Assembly (NCBI RefSeq): GCF_900091415.1
Contig: NZ_FMHU01000002.1
Span: 2,418,001 to 2,482,000 of the forward strand
Direction of reading: 5' to 3'
Length of the DNA: 64,000 bases
Origin: Micromonospora inyonensis
GTDB taxonomy: Bacteria > Actinomycetota > Actinomycetes > Mycobacteriales > Micromonosporaceae
Position numbers and translations under genes: made by a program
The notes under the pieces: generated by a model
What the model was told of the DNA's origin: nothing
Database searches by the model: none
Seen by the model: the letters and a program-made list of their open reading frames with translations, nothing else
In this document: piece by piece, positions 52,777 to 62,359 of the stretch
Layout: every line of letters starts with the position of its first letter
Numbering within the stretch: position 1 is the first letter of the stretch

Positions 52777-52835
52777 CCGCAACCAGCGACCCCAGCACCC
52801 ACCGCACCCACCGCACCCACCGCTAGCGCAGAGAA

Positions 52836-52881
52836 CGCGACGGGCCGCCAGCCCCCGGAAGGGGGGTGGCGGCCCGTCGCG
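52836..52881. terminator. Long hairpin terminator between the GT4 gene and gltA
   Basis: A 21-base stem with one mismatch (arms 52836-52856 and 52861-52881, loop GGAA) lies 16 bases past the gltA stop. It can act in both directions for the two convergent genes. Confidence 0.7.
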
Positions 52882-52897
52882 TGCGGGGTCGGAGCCG

Positions 52898-54181
<1,284 letters not shown>

Positions 54182-54606
54182 CTGTCCCTCGCTTCGCCGG
54201 CAGAATCTACGTTGAAGAAGCCTCCGCTTTTTGACGAAGGTGCCTTCGCTTTTACCGTAAACGTGTTCCCTGTGACACCGCCCGTCGTGGCTGAGCGGTG
54301 AGGGATGCGTCACCCGATTCCCTATCGGCCGACTCGGAAACCCCGCCGTGCAGGGGCGAAGGGGACGGGCGGCGGCGATCGGGTGGGTTGCGGCAGTGAC
54401 GACGGATGACGAGTGGAAATCATCCGAAACCATCCCGACATCGACGGTGATCAGCCGTCCACGGGTTGCGGTCGCGCCGTCGGCGGCCCGGGGTGGGTGT
54501 CGATGGCCGCGGCAGCGGCAGGCGACGACACGTGGGCGAAATCACTCGACCGCATCGGCCGACGCCCCCACCGCCGGGCGGTTTCGCCGGCGCGACCGCG
54601 GGCCGA
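54182..54606. other. Non-coding leader region upstream of gltA
   Basis: A 425-base gap. The part nearest gltA is AT-rich for this genome, with CAACGTAGATT as a possible -10, a small GAAGGTGCCTTC palindrome near 54236-54247 and a TCCGCTTTTTGACGAAG segment resembling the centre of the 60-bp palindromic element. A GTTT-N15-GGGAAT near 54320-54341 is a one-mismatch stress-promoter match. Short frames in the distal half lack convincing starts and codon bias. Confidence 0.5.
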
Positions 54607-56649
54607 TCAGTCGACGGGGGTGAGCCGGCGCAGCGACCCGTCCGGAGCCACCCGGTGAACGTCGAGCCGGTTCGGTCCGGCCCGGAAGAGTGCGTCGTCG
54701 GTCAGCAGCGCGGCGAAGCGCCGTCCCTGCGGATCGGGTGGCACCACGGGCACGACCGCGCCGACCCGGCCGTTGACCGCCACGGCCAGCAGCGTGCCGT
54801 CGGGCACCCGGTCCGGCACGGTTCCCCAGACCATCGCGGGCAACCGGCCGGCGGCCGGGTCCACGGCGCGGAACGCGTCGAGGTTGGCCACCCGGACCGT
54901 GCCGCCGGTCGGCCGGTCGCCGACCGTGGTGCCCACCAGCGGGTGGGGTGCGGGCGGCGCCGGCGCGGGTACCCCGCCGGACAGGGTCAGGGGCTGCCCC
55001 GGCCGGTCGTAGAAGCGCTTGTCGGCGCCTCCGCGGGGCCCCTGGCGCGCCGACCGCCCGTCGACCCGCCAGGGCAACCGGACCCGGGCCAGGTCGGCCA
55101 TGGTCGGCAGCAGGTCGACGTGCTCCCAGTTCCGGTCGTCGACCCGTCCGGCCCGCTGGCCGGGCTCCTTGACGAACGTCGGCACCCAGGCCACCTCGCC
55201 CGGGGACCGGCGGATCGCGTCCAGGCCCCGGCCCTGGTAGCCGGTCGTGAAGCTGACCCCGTGGTCGGCGGTGACCACCAGCAGCGCCTGGTCGTAGAGA
55301 CCCGTGGCGCGCAGCGTCCGCAGCGTCTCGCCGATCAGCCGGTCGGTGTAGCCGAGCTGGGCCAGGTGCCGCTGCCGGCCCAGGTCGGCCCAGCCGGCGC
55401 CGTCGTCCGGCAGGTCGTCCGGGGCCTCGTACCGCGCCCCGGAAGGCAGGTACGCCCACGGGCTGTGCGGCATGAGCAGGTGCAGGAAGTGCAGCGTGGG
55501 CCGCGCGGCGGGGCGCAGGCCGGCCAGGAAACCGGTGAACCGGGCCGGCTGGTGGTCGTCCAGGCTGTCCCAGCGGAACTTCGGGTCGGTCGGGGGCGGC
55601 TCGGCCGCGTCCAGTCCCGCCTCGGCGGCGGTCGGTTCCCGGTAGCTCGCCTCCGGGTCGACCCGGCTCTCCACCGGTGCGACGAGCTGGCGCAGCAGGT
55701 CGACGCTGGAGCGGACCAGCACCCCGAGCCCCTGCTCCGGGCCGACCGGCTGGTCGCAGCGGCTCGGCGGGCAGAGCCGGGTGATGCTCTCCTGCGCGCG
55801 GATGTCGTAGAGACCGCCGAAGGCGGTGAAGAGGTTCTCCGGGTACCGGGAGTGGTGCGGGGCGTCCGGCCGGGCCGGATACCGACCGGTCAGCATCGCC
55901 GGCAGCGCGTAGGGGGTCCAGCCGCTGACGCCGGTGGCGTTGCGGTACCAGGTCGACCCGGCTGCCAGTTCGGCGAAGTGCGGGAACCGGGTCGCGTCGA
56001 TCCGCCCGTCCGGGCCGAGCAGCGAGACCAGCGGCAGTTCGTCGAGGACGAGCAGCACCAGCGGCGGGTGCCCGCCGGGTCCGGCCGCCATCCCCGCGCC
56101 CGCGTCCTCGGCGCGGGGCAGCACCACCGCCGAGGCGGGCGAGACGAGGACGAACAGGGCGACGAAGACCGGTGGGCCGACCGCTGCCGCCCGGAGCACC
56201 CGGCCGGGCGCCTGCCAGCGCCGGTGCGCCACCGCGCCCCCCACGCCCGCCGCGCCGGCCAGCAGCAGCAGCGGTACGCCCCGCAGTGGGGTGACCTCCC
56301 GCCCCACCTGGACGGCGAGGAGACCGAGCAGCAGGGCCACGAGCAGCCGGTGCACCGCCAGCCGGGCCCGGTGACCGGCCAGCCGGGTCAGCGCGCCGAG
56401 CCCGGCCAACGCCACGGTGGGCCCCAGTGCGACCAGGGCGACCAGCGTCCCGACCTGAGCGGGGGTGGCCCGGTGGAACAGGAAGAAGTCCGGGCTGCGA
56501 CCGAGTGCGTCCAGCAGCGGCTGGGTGACGGCCAGGCCGACCAGGGCGGCCACCTCCAGCACCAGTCCGCCCTCGGCCCGCCAGGGCGGCGGCGTGCGCG
56601 CGGGTGCCGGGGCGGCGACAGCCGGGGGCGCGATCGTCCGCTCAGCCAC
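54607..56649 (-). CDS. Membrane-anchored sulfatase/phosphotransferase-like protein (alkaline phosphatase superfamily)
   Basis: A 680-residue protein. The N-terminal 190 residues hold about five hydrophobic segments (VLEVAALVGLAVTQPLL, VGTLVALVALGPTVALAG, LLVALLLGLLAVQVG, VPLLLLAGAAGVGGAV, PPVFVALFVLVSPASAVVL). A large extracellular domain follows with metal sites VLLVLDELPLVS and LLVVTADHGVSFTTGYQG. The nucleophile region reads GWTPYALPAMLTGRYP, with Thr rather than the Cys/Ser of true sulfatases, as in LtaS/EptA-type phosphotransferases. Substrate unknown, probably a surface glycan or lipid. GTG 56649 overlaps the methyltransferase stop by eight bases, so the two are coupled. Confidence 0.8.
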   Translation of the reverse strand: MAERTIAPPAVAAPAPARTPPPWRAEGGLVLEVAALVGLAVTQPLLDALGRSPDFFLFHRATPAQVGTLVALVALGPTVALAGLGALTRLAGHRARLAVHRLLVALLLGLLAVQVGREVTPLRGVPLLLLAGAAGVGGAVAHRRWQAPGRVLRAAAVGPPVFVALFVLVSPASAVVLPRAEDAGAGMAAGPGGHPPLVLLVLDELPLVSLLGPDGRIDATRFPHFAELAAGSTWYRNATGVSGWTPYALPAMLTGRYPARPDAPHHSRYPENLFTAFGGLYDIRAQESITRLCPPSRCDQPVGPEQGLGVLVRSSVDLLRQLVAPVESRVDPEASYREPTAAEAGLDAAEPPPTDPKFRWDSLDDHQPARFTGFLAGLRPAARPTLHFLHLLMPHSPWAYLPSGARYEAPDDLPDDGAGWADLGRQRHLAQLGYTDRLIGETLRTLRATGLYDQALLVVTADHGVSFTTGYQGRGLDAIRRSPGEVAWVPTFVKEPGQRAGRVDDRNWEHVDLLPTMADLARVRLPWRVDGRSARQGPRGGADKRFYDRPGQPLTLSGGVPAPAPPAPHPLVGTTVGDRPTGGTVRVANLDAFRAVDPAAGRLPAMVWGTVPDRVPDGTLLAVAVNGRVGAVVPVVPPDPQGRRFAALLTDDALFRAGPNRLDVHRVAPDGSLRRLTPVD

Positions 56650-58057
56650 CCACGGTCCCGAGGTACAGCGTCCGGGTGCCGGAGGGCAGGTCGAGCCGGC
56701 GGGCGATCCGGCACCGCGCGCCGAGCAGCCGCTCGAAGACCTCCGGACGGTAGTCCGGGAAGAGGCCCACCGGCTTGTTCGCCAGCAGCCGCCGCGCCAT
56801 CGGGTCGCGGGGGTGCACGAACTCCACCACGAGCCGTCCACCGGGACGGGTCAGCCCGACCAGGGCGTCGACCACCTCCGGCAGGGGCACGTTGCGCCCG
56901 ATGGCCAGGTGGTGCACGACCGCGAGGGCGAGCACGGCGTCAGCGGTGGCCCGGGCCGTGAACGAGGCCCGCTCGACCCCGCGCCAGCCGCCACCGGGCG
57001 ACGGGTCGGCGAGGTCCATGACCAGGGGCAGGATCCGTCGTTCCCGTTCGGCGCGCAGCCGCCGGTAGAGCCGGTCGGCCACCGCCGGGTCCTCCTCGAC
57101 GGCGACCACCTGGTCGGCGTACCGGGCGGCGACGAGGGCGTACCGGCCGTCGTTGGCCCCCAGGTCGAGCACGAGCCGGGGGCGCGGCCCGGTCGCCAGC
57201 GCGGCCTCGACGAAGCGTTCCTTACCGGCCCGGTCCTCCGCGGAGTAGCCGCAGGTGCGCTGGTAGTCGGCCCAGTGGCTCTCCGGCGGAAGGCGGTCCA
57301 GCCGACCGACCAGCCGCTCGATGCCCCGGACGGTGGCCAGGGCCAGGTCCCGGGAGTACCCGGCGGCCCGGAGCTGGTCGCGGACGTCGGTGGTGGTGGC
57401 GGTGGCGTGCCGCCGTTGCATCGCCCCGTGCAGGTGCACGTGGGTCGGTACGCCGGGCAGCAGGCGACGTACGCCCTTGAACAGCGGCCGGAGCTGGTCG
57501 GCCTCGATGCCGTCCACGCGGGAGCGCAGCCAGGGCTGGAAGTCCACGCCGAGGTGGGCCTGGAGCAGCAGCGGATAGAGCAGCGTCTGGCAGAACTGCC
57601 GGTAACCCGCCCAGGGTTCGCCCTCGCAGGCCGGCTCGAACGAGCCCACGTCGATGAAGACCGGGGCGACGCCGCGCCACTGCACGTTGTACGCCGACCC
57701 GTCCTTGAGGGTGAACCCGTGGGTCAGGGCGGTGCGCAGGATCTCCAGGTGCAGCAGCGCGGCGTCGCGCAGCATGCCGAACGACCACTCGTACGGGTGG
57801 GAGACGAAGGGGATCCGCTCGTGCCGCAGCACGACCGTCCAGGGCGTGCCGGGCACCGGCTCGACCGGTTCGCTGCCGCAGACCTTGCCGGCGGCGAGCA
57901 GGGCGCGGAAGAACTCCGTGCCGGCCAGCGCCCGGTAGTCGCGGGCGGCCTGCTCGTCGAGACCGCGCAGGACGTCGCCGTCGCGGTGGAACACCCGGTT
58001 CGCCGGGTCGCGGAACGAGCCCGGCTCGGCCCGGAGCCCAATGTCGGGGATCGTCAT
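56642..58057 (-). CDS. Class I SAM-dependent methyltransferase with an N-terminal accessory domain
   Basis: A 471-residue protein. Residues 1-280 are an accessory region (FVSHPYEWSFGMLRDAALLH, TLKDGSAYNVQWRGVAPVFI-DVGSFEP) with a kinase-like flavour but no clear catalytic motif. Residues 295-471 are a Rossmann methyltransferase: RLVLDLGANDGRYALVAARY (SAM motif I), VVAVEEDPAVADRLYRRL, ADAVLALAVVHHLAIGRNVP, RPGGRLVVEFVHPRDPMARR. ATG 58057 has GGAG upstream, located inside the preceding small gene. The methyltransferase is five bases from a 48-residue membrane peptide gene and overlaps the sulfatase-like gene, forming a three-gene unit. It may methylate a surface glycan or its lipid carrier, which is inference. 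Confidence 0.82.
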   Translation of the reverse strand: MTIPDIGLRAEPGSFRDPANRVFHRDGDVLRGLDEQAARDYRALAGTEFFRALLAAGKVCGSEPVEPVPGTPWTVVLRHERIPFVSHPYEWSFGMLRDAALLHLEILRTALTHGFTLKDGSAYNVQWRGVAPVFIDVGSFEPACEGEPWAGYRQFCQTLLYPLLLQAHLGVDFQPWLRSRVDGIEADQLRPLFKGVRRLLPGVPTHVHLHGAMQRRHATATTTDVRDQLRAAGYSRDLALATVRGIERLVGRLDRLPPESHWADYQRTCGYSAEDRAGKERFVEAALATGPRPRLVLDLGANDGRYALVAARYADQVVAVEEDPAVADRLYRRLRAERERRILPLVMDLADPSPGGGWRGVERASFTARATADAVLALAVVHHLAIGRNVPLPEVVDALVGLTRPGGRLVVEFVHPRDPMARRLLANKPVGLFPDYRPEVFERLLGARCRIARRLDLPSGTRTLYLGTVGG

Positions 58058-58062
58058 GCCGG

Positions 58063-58209
58063 TCAGCTCCGGTCGGTGCGCTGCCGCCGGAACCGGTCGG
58101 TCAGCCGACGCCAGTAGAGTTTGGCGGCCACCGCCGCCCCGGCCACGCCGCCCACCACCGCCTGCACGATCAGGCTGCCGGATCCCGCGTCCAGGTAGGC
58201 CAGGTGCAT
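58063..58209 (-). CDS. Small single-helix membrane protein (48 aa, YLDxGSGS type)
   Basis: A 48-residue protein: MHLAYLDAGSGSLIVQAVVG, then GVAGAAVAAKLYWRRLTDRF and a basic tail. It has one transmembrane helix and a positively charged cytoplasmic end. The YLDxGSGSxxxQ motif recurs, as far as I recall, in short proteins encoded beside membrane sulfatases and methyltransferases in many bacteria. ATG 58209 (or GTG 58212) follows a GGAAGGGAG site. It heads the operon with the methyltransferase and sulfatase-like genes. It may anchor or assemble the complex. Confidence 0.7.
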   Translation of the reverse strand: MHLAYLDAGSGSLIVQAVVGGVAGAAVAAKLYWRRLTDRFRRQRTDRS

Positions 58210-58474
58210 CACCGACCCGCTCCCTTCCCTCGCCGTCGTGACGTACGCCCGGCCGAGCCACATGGGTGATTCATCCCGTAAAGCCGGACTTATCTTCAGC
58301 CACCGTACGCCGTGATCCGCCCGTGCGGGGCCACACCGGGCAGCCGGTCGGACGCGGTGCCCCGGCCCCGGATTCCGGGGACGTCCACCCGCTCGGACCG
58401 GCCCCGGCACCCGCACGGGGCAGGGTCCGATCGGTTCAAGACGACCGGCGGGAGGGCCGTCTACGGTCGCGGGT

Positions 58475-58888
58475 ATGACACCTCGCTTCGACCTGGTCGG
58501 GATGGTCGCCACGGACCTGCCCCGGACCCTGGACTTCTACCGCCGCCTCGGGGTCGACGTGCCGCCCGGCGCGGAGCACGAACCGCACGTGGAGGTGGCC
58601 CTGCCGGGCGGTCTCCGGCTGGCCTGGGACACCGTGGAGACCATCCGCTCGTTCGACCCGGACTGGCAGCCGGGCAGCGGTGGGCCACGGGTCAGCCTGG
58701 CGTTCCGGTGCGCCGACCCGGCCGAGGTCGACCGGTACTACGCCGAGCTGACCGGGGCGGGTTTCACCGGGCACCGCCCGCCGTGGGACGCCTTCTGGGG
58801 ACAGCGGTACGCCGTCCTGCACGACCCGGAGGGCACCGGCGTCGACCTCTACGCCCCGCTCCCGGAACGGCCGTCACCCCCGGGCTGA
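58475..58888 (+). CDS. VOC (glyoxalase/bleomycin resistance-type) family protein
   Basis: A 137-residue protein with two beta-alpha-beta-beta-beta modules: FDLVGMVATDLPRTLDFYRR and VSLAFRCADPAEVDRYYAEL. The C-terminal RYAVLHDPEGTGVDLYAPL holds the Glu/Asp metal-ligand position typical of VOC proteins. Single-domain members dimerise to form metal-dependent isomerases, dioxygenases or antibiotic-binding proteins. The specific role cannot be inferred. ATG 58475 is supported by GGGAGGG some 20 bases upstream, only weakly placed. It is convergent with the GT2/GtrA gene, 22 bases away. Confidence 0.85.
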   Translation: MTPRFDLVGMVATDLPRTLDFYRRLGVDVPPGAEHEPHVEVALPGGLRLAWDTVETIRSFDPDWQPGSGGPRVSLAFRCADPAEVDRYYAELTGAGFTGHRPPWDAFWGQRYAVLHDPEGTGVDLYAPLPERPSPPG

Positions 58889-58910
58889 CCCACGCCGGCC
58901 GCTGCCACGG

Positions 58911-60137
58911 TCAGCGCCGGTGGTGCAGCGCGGCGCGGAGCAGCACGAACCGCAGCACCGTGGCGGCCAGGTTCGCCGCGATCAGGACCACCAGTTCCAC
59001 CGGTCGGGCCGGGGCGGCGGTCACGGCGTGCAGCGTGGCGAGCGACCCGCTGGTCAGCGCCAGCCCCAGCGCGAAGGCGGCCAGGCCCTGGAGGTGGTGC
59101 CGGCCGGCGTGCCGACGACCGCTGATCCCGAAGGTCAACCGCCGGTTCGCGGCCGTGTTCGCGACCGCCGTGAGCAGCAGGGCGAGCAGGTTCGCCGGCT
59201 GGGCGCCGAGCGTCCCCCGGGCGAGCATGAAGATCACCAGATAGGCGAGGGTGCTGGCCACCCCGACCGCGGCGAACCGGGCGAGTTGCCGGGGCAGCCC
59301 GAGCGGCACCCGCTCCGGCGGCGGGCGCAGTGGGGCCCGACCGAGCTGTTCGCGCAACTCGGCCAGGGGCAGCGCGCCGGTGAACAGGGCCCGACCGAGC
59401 CGCCCGATGCCGCGCAGGTCGGCCACGGCGGTGGACACGATGTCCACCCGACTGTCCGGGTCGTCGATCCAGTCCACCGGCACCTCGTGAATGCGCAGCC
59501 CGGCCCGTTCGGCGAGCACCAGCAGCTCGGTGTCGAAGAACCAGCCGGTGTCCTCGACCAGCGGCAGCAGCCGCTGCGCGACGTCGGACCGGATGGCCTT
59601 GAACCCGCACTGCGCGTCGGAGAACCGGGCCGCCAACGTGCCACGCAGCAGCAGGTTGTAGCCCCGGGAGATGACTTCCCGCTTCGGACCCCGGACCACC
59701 CGCGAGCCCCGCGCCAGCCGGGTGCCGACCGCCAGGTCGGAGTGCCCCGAGACCAGCGGCGCGACCAGCGGCAGCAGCGCGGCCAGGTCGGTGGAGAGGT
59801 CCACGTCCAGGTAGGCCAGGACCGAGCCGGGCGAGGCGGACCAGGCGGCCCGCAGCGCCCGACCGCGCCCCTTGGCGTCCAGGTGCCGCACCACGACGTG
59901 GGGCAGTTCGGCGGCGAGCCGTTCGGCCACCGCCAGGGTGCCGTCGGAACTGGCGTTGTCCGCGATGGTGATCCGGAACGGGTACGGCACGTGCGCGGTG
60001 AGGTGGGCGTACAGCCGCCGGACGCAGGGACCGAGGTCGACCTCCTCGTTGTGGACGGGAACGACCACGTCGAGGAGGGTCGGTGGGGCGTCCGGGCGGG
60101 TCGATGCGACCGGTCCGGCCTGCGGGGAGTACGTCAT
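58911..60137 (-). CDS. Fused GT2 glycosyltransferase-GtrA family membrane protein
   Basis: A 408-residue protein. Residues 1-260 are a GT2 domain of the dolichol/polyprenol-phosphate sugar synthase type: LLDVVVPVHNEEVDLGPCVR, ITIADNASSDGTLAVAERLA, VLAYLDVDLSTDLAALLPLV (DVD metal site), DAQCGFKAIRSDVAQRLLPL. Residues 275-408 are a GtrA-like four-helix domain (LARFAAVGVASTLAYLVIFM, LLALLLTAVANTAANRRLTF). The combination loads a sugar on a polyprenol carrier and helps flip it outward. Its ATG overlaps the stop of the GT39 gene (ATGA), so the GT39 enzyme is the likely user of the lipid-linked sugar. Confidence 0.9.
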   Translation of the reverse strand: MTYSPQAGPVASTRPDAPPTLLDVVVPVHNEEVDLGPCVRRLYAHLTAHVPYPFRITIADNASSDGTLAVAERLAAELPHVVVRHLDAKGRGRALRAAWSASPGSVLAYLDVDLSTDLAALLPLVAPLVSGHSDLAVGTRLARGSRVVRGPKREVISRGYNLLLRGTLAARFSDAQCGFKAIRSDVAQRLLPLVEDTGWFFDTELLVLAERAGLRIHEVPVDWIDDPDSRVDIVSTAVADLRGIGRLGRALFTGALPLAELREQLGRAPLRPPPERVPLGLPRQLARFAAVGVASTLAYLVIFMLARGTLGAQPANLLALLLTAVANTAANRRLTFGISGRRHAGRHHLQGLAAFALGLALTSGSLATLHAVTAAPARPVELVVLIAANLAATVLRFVLLRAALHHRR

Positions 60138-62314
60138 GCCGGCCCCTGCCTTCCACTGCTCAGGTCGTAGACGGTGACCCCGTCCACGGTTCGCGACTCG
60201 AAGGTCCCGGCCACCCAGCTGGCGATCTCCCGGGAGGCGTCGCTGCCGCCGTTGGCCCGGAGGCCGCCGCCGCCGACGAACCAGTGGATCCGCCCGTCGG
60301 CGACGTACCGCTGGAACTGGGCGAGGGTGGGCGACGGGTCGCTGCCGTTGAAGCCGCCGACCGCCATCACCGGCTCGCCGGTGGCGAGCTGGTAGCCGGA
60401 GGCGTTGTTGGAACCGACCGTGGCGGCGACCCAGGTGTACGCCTCGCTGTCGCTCTCCAGCAGGGCGCGCAGCTCGGCGCTCGGCTCGCGGGCGTCGAGC
60501 AGCCCCGCCACGCCGCCCAGCCTGTTCCCGCCACCGGGAAGCCGGCCGCCGCCTCGGAGACCCGGAAGCTGGCCGAGGACCGGTCCGGTCCGGTCGTCGG
60601 CCCCCGCACCGGGGAGGTCGGGGACCAGGCCCCCGCCGGGCAGTTCGGCGCCAGCGCGCAGCCGGGTCCGGAGGCCGCCACCGCCGAGCCCGCCCTGGAC
60701 CGCCGGGCCCGCGCTCGGGATGGCGCCGGTGTGCGGTGTCGCGGCGGTCCGCACCGAGTACGCCAGCGGACCGGCGAGCCCGACCAGCACGCCCACGGCC
60801 AGCGCCACCGCCACCAACGGTCCACGCCGGAACCGTCCGGCGAGCCCCACCAGCAGCGCGCCGGCCAGCCCGGCGACCAGCACCACCGTGCGCAGCCACG
60901 GGTACCAGTCGGGGCTGCGACCGAGCAGCCGCCAGGACCACCAGGCGGTGACGCCGAGCGCCAGGGCCAGCGCGCCGGTGGCGAACCAGCCCCACCGGCC
61001 CGGGGGCCCTCCCCCCGGCTTGCCGGCCACGCCGGAGGCGGCACCGGCGCGGCGCCAGAGCAGGGTGGCCCCGATGCCGACCAGTGCGCCGACCGCCGGG
61101 GCGAGGGCGACCGTGTAGTACGCGTGGAAGATCCCGCTCATGAAGCTGAACACGACGCCGGTGACCACCAGCCAGCCGCCCCAGAGCAGCAGGCCGGCGC
61201 GGGTCCGGTCGGTACGCCCCGCCCGACCGGCCAGCACCAGGCCGGCGACCAGCAGGATCAGCGCGGCCGGGAGCAGCCAGGAGACCTGCCCGCCGACCTC
61301 GGTGCCGAACATCCGCAACGGACCGCTCTGGGCGGAGAACGGACCGCCACCACGCGGACCGACGCTGCCCACCTCGTCGCCGGTGAGCCGGCCGAGACCG
61401 TTGTAGCCGAGGGTCAGCTCCAGGACGCTGTTGGTCTGCGAGCCGCCGACGTACGGGCGCGCGCCGGCCGGGACCAGTTCGACGATCGCCACCCACCAGC
61501 CGGCGGCGGCCACCAGACCCGCCCCGGCGAGCAGGAGCTGCCGGATCCGCCGCCACAGCCCGGTGGGAGCGGCGACGAGGTACACGCCGGCGAGGACCGG
61601 CACCACCAGGAACGCCTGGAGCATCTTGGTCAGGAAGCCAAAGCCGACCAGCACCCCGGCCAGCGCGATCCACCGGGTCGAGGCGGTCTCCAGGGCCCGC
61701 ACGGTGGCGTACGCGGCAGCGGTGAGCAGGAGCGCCAGCAGGGCGTCCGGGTTGTTGAACCGGAACATCAGGGTGGCGACCGGGGTGAGCGCGAGCACCG
61801 CCCCGGCGACCAGCCCGGCGGCCGGGCCGTGCCAGCGGCGCACGGTCGCGTACAGCACACCGACCGTCGCGACACCGAGCAGCGCCTGCGGCACGAGGAT
61901 CGACCAGGAGGTGAGGCCGAACACGCGGACGGAGAGCGCCATCAGCCAGAGCGAGGCGGGGGTCTTGTCCACCGTGATCGAGTTGGCCGCGTCGGAGGAG
62001 CCGTAGAAGAAGGCCGTCCAGTTCTCCGAGCCGGCCTGCGCGGCTGCCGAGTAGTAGGCGTTGGCCCAGCCCGACCCGCCGAGCCCCCACAGGTAGAGCA
62101 ACCCGGTGCCGAGCAGCAGCACCGCCAGCGCCGGCCGGACCCACCCGGGCCGGTCCGGATCGGGCCGGTGCGGTGGCCGGCGGTCGACGGGAACGTCGGC
62201 AGCCGGCCCGGAGCCCGCAGGGACTTCCGCGGGCGGCCCGGAGCCGGCGGGAACGTCGGCGGTCGGGCCGGATCCGGGGTCGGACGTGGTCGGCAGGGTC
62301 TCGGTTCTCTCCAT
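60134..62314 (-). CDS. GT39/ArnT-like membrane glycosyltransferase
   Basis: A 726-residue polytopic protein. After a Pro-rich N-terminal tail with SGPxAEVPAG-type repeats come about eleven transmembrane helices. The first periplasmic loop has NAYYSAAAQAGSENWTAFFY and ANSITVDKTPASLWLMALSV, the catalytic-Asp region of ArnT/PMT-type enzymes. RFNNPDALLALLLTAAAYAT follows. The C-terminal 200 residues are extracytoplasmic (NNASGYQLATGEPVMAVGGF, VADGRIHWFVGGGG). It uses a polyprenol-linked sugar from the coupled GT2/GtrA protein and transfers it to an envelope acceptor. The downstream gene overlaps by four bases. The histidine kinase gene lies 45 bases upstream, so the system probably controls it. 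Confidence 0.88.
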   Translation of the reverse strand: MERTETLPTTSDPGSGPTADVPAGSGPPAEVPAGSGPAADVPVDRRPPHRPDPDRPGWVRPALAVLLLGTGLLYLWGLGGSGWANAYYSAAAQAGSENWTAFFYGSSDAANSITVDKTPASLWLMALSVRVFGLTSWSILVPQALLGVATVGVLYATVRRWHGPAAGLVAGAVLALTPVATLMFRFNNPDALLALLLTAAAYATVRALETASTRWIALAGVLVGFGFLTKMLQAFLVVPVLAGVYLVAAPTGLWRRIRQLLLAGAGLVAAAGWWVAIVELVPAGARPYVGGSQTNSVLELTLGYNGLGRLTGDEVGSVGPRGGGPFSAQSGPLRMFGTEVGGQVSWLLPAALILLVAGLVLAGRAGRTDRTRAGLLLWGGWLVVTGVVFSFMSGIFHAYYTVALAPAVGALVGIGATLLWRRAGAASGVAGKPGGGPPGRWGWFATGALALALGVTAWWSWRLLGRSPDWYPWLRTVVLVAGLAGALLVGLAGRFRRGPLVAVALAVGVLVGLAGPLAYSVRTAATPHTGAIPSAGPAVQGGLGGGGLRTRLRAGAELPGGGLVPDLPGAGADDRTGPVLGQLPGLRGGGRLPGGGNRLGGVAGLLDAREPSAELRALLESDSEAYTWVAATVGSNNASGYQLATGEPVMAVGGFNGSDPSPTLAQFQRYVADGRIHWFVGGGGLRANGGSDASREIASWVAGTFESRTVDGVTVYDLSSGRQGPA

Positions 62315-62359
62315 GCCGCAAAGCCTGGACGGCGTCGCTGGCCCGGCCCCGTGAGACGG

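Noticed and set aside
54224..54240. TCCGCTTTTTGACGAAG as a third copy of the 60-bp palindromic element
   Set aside because: Only the central dozen bases resemble it. The GC-rich arms are absent, so it is not counted as a copy.
54348..54658. Plus-strand small open frames upstream of gltA
   Set aside because: Starts lack ribosome sites, codon-position bias is poor and the two frames overlap. More likely non-coding leader.
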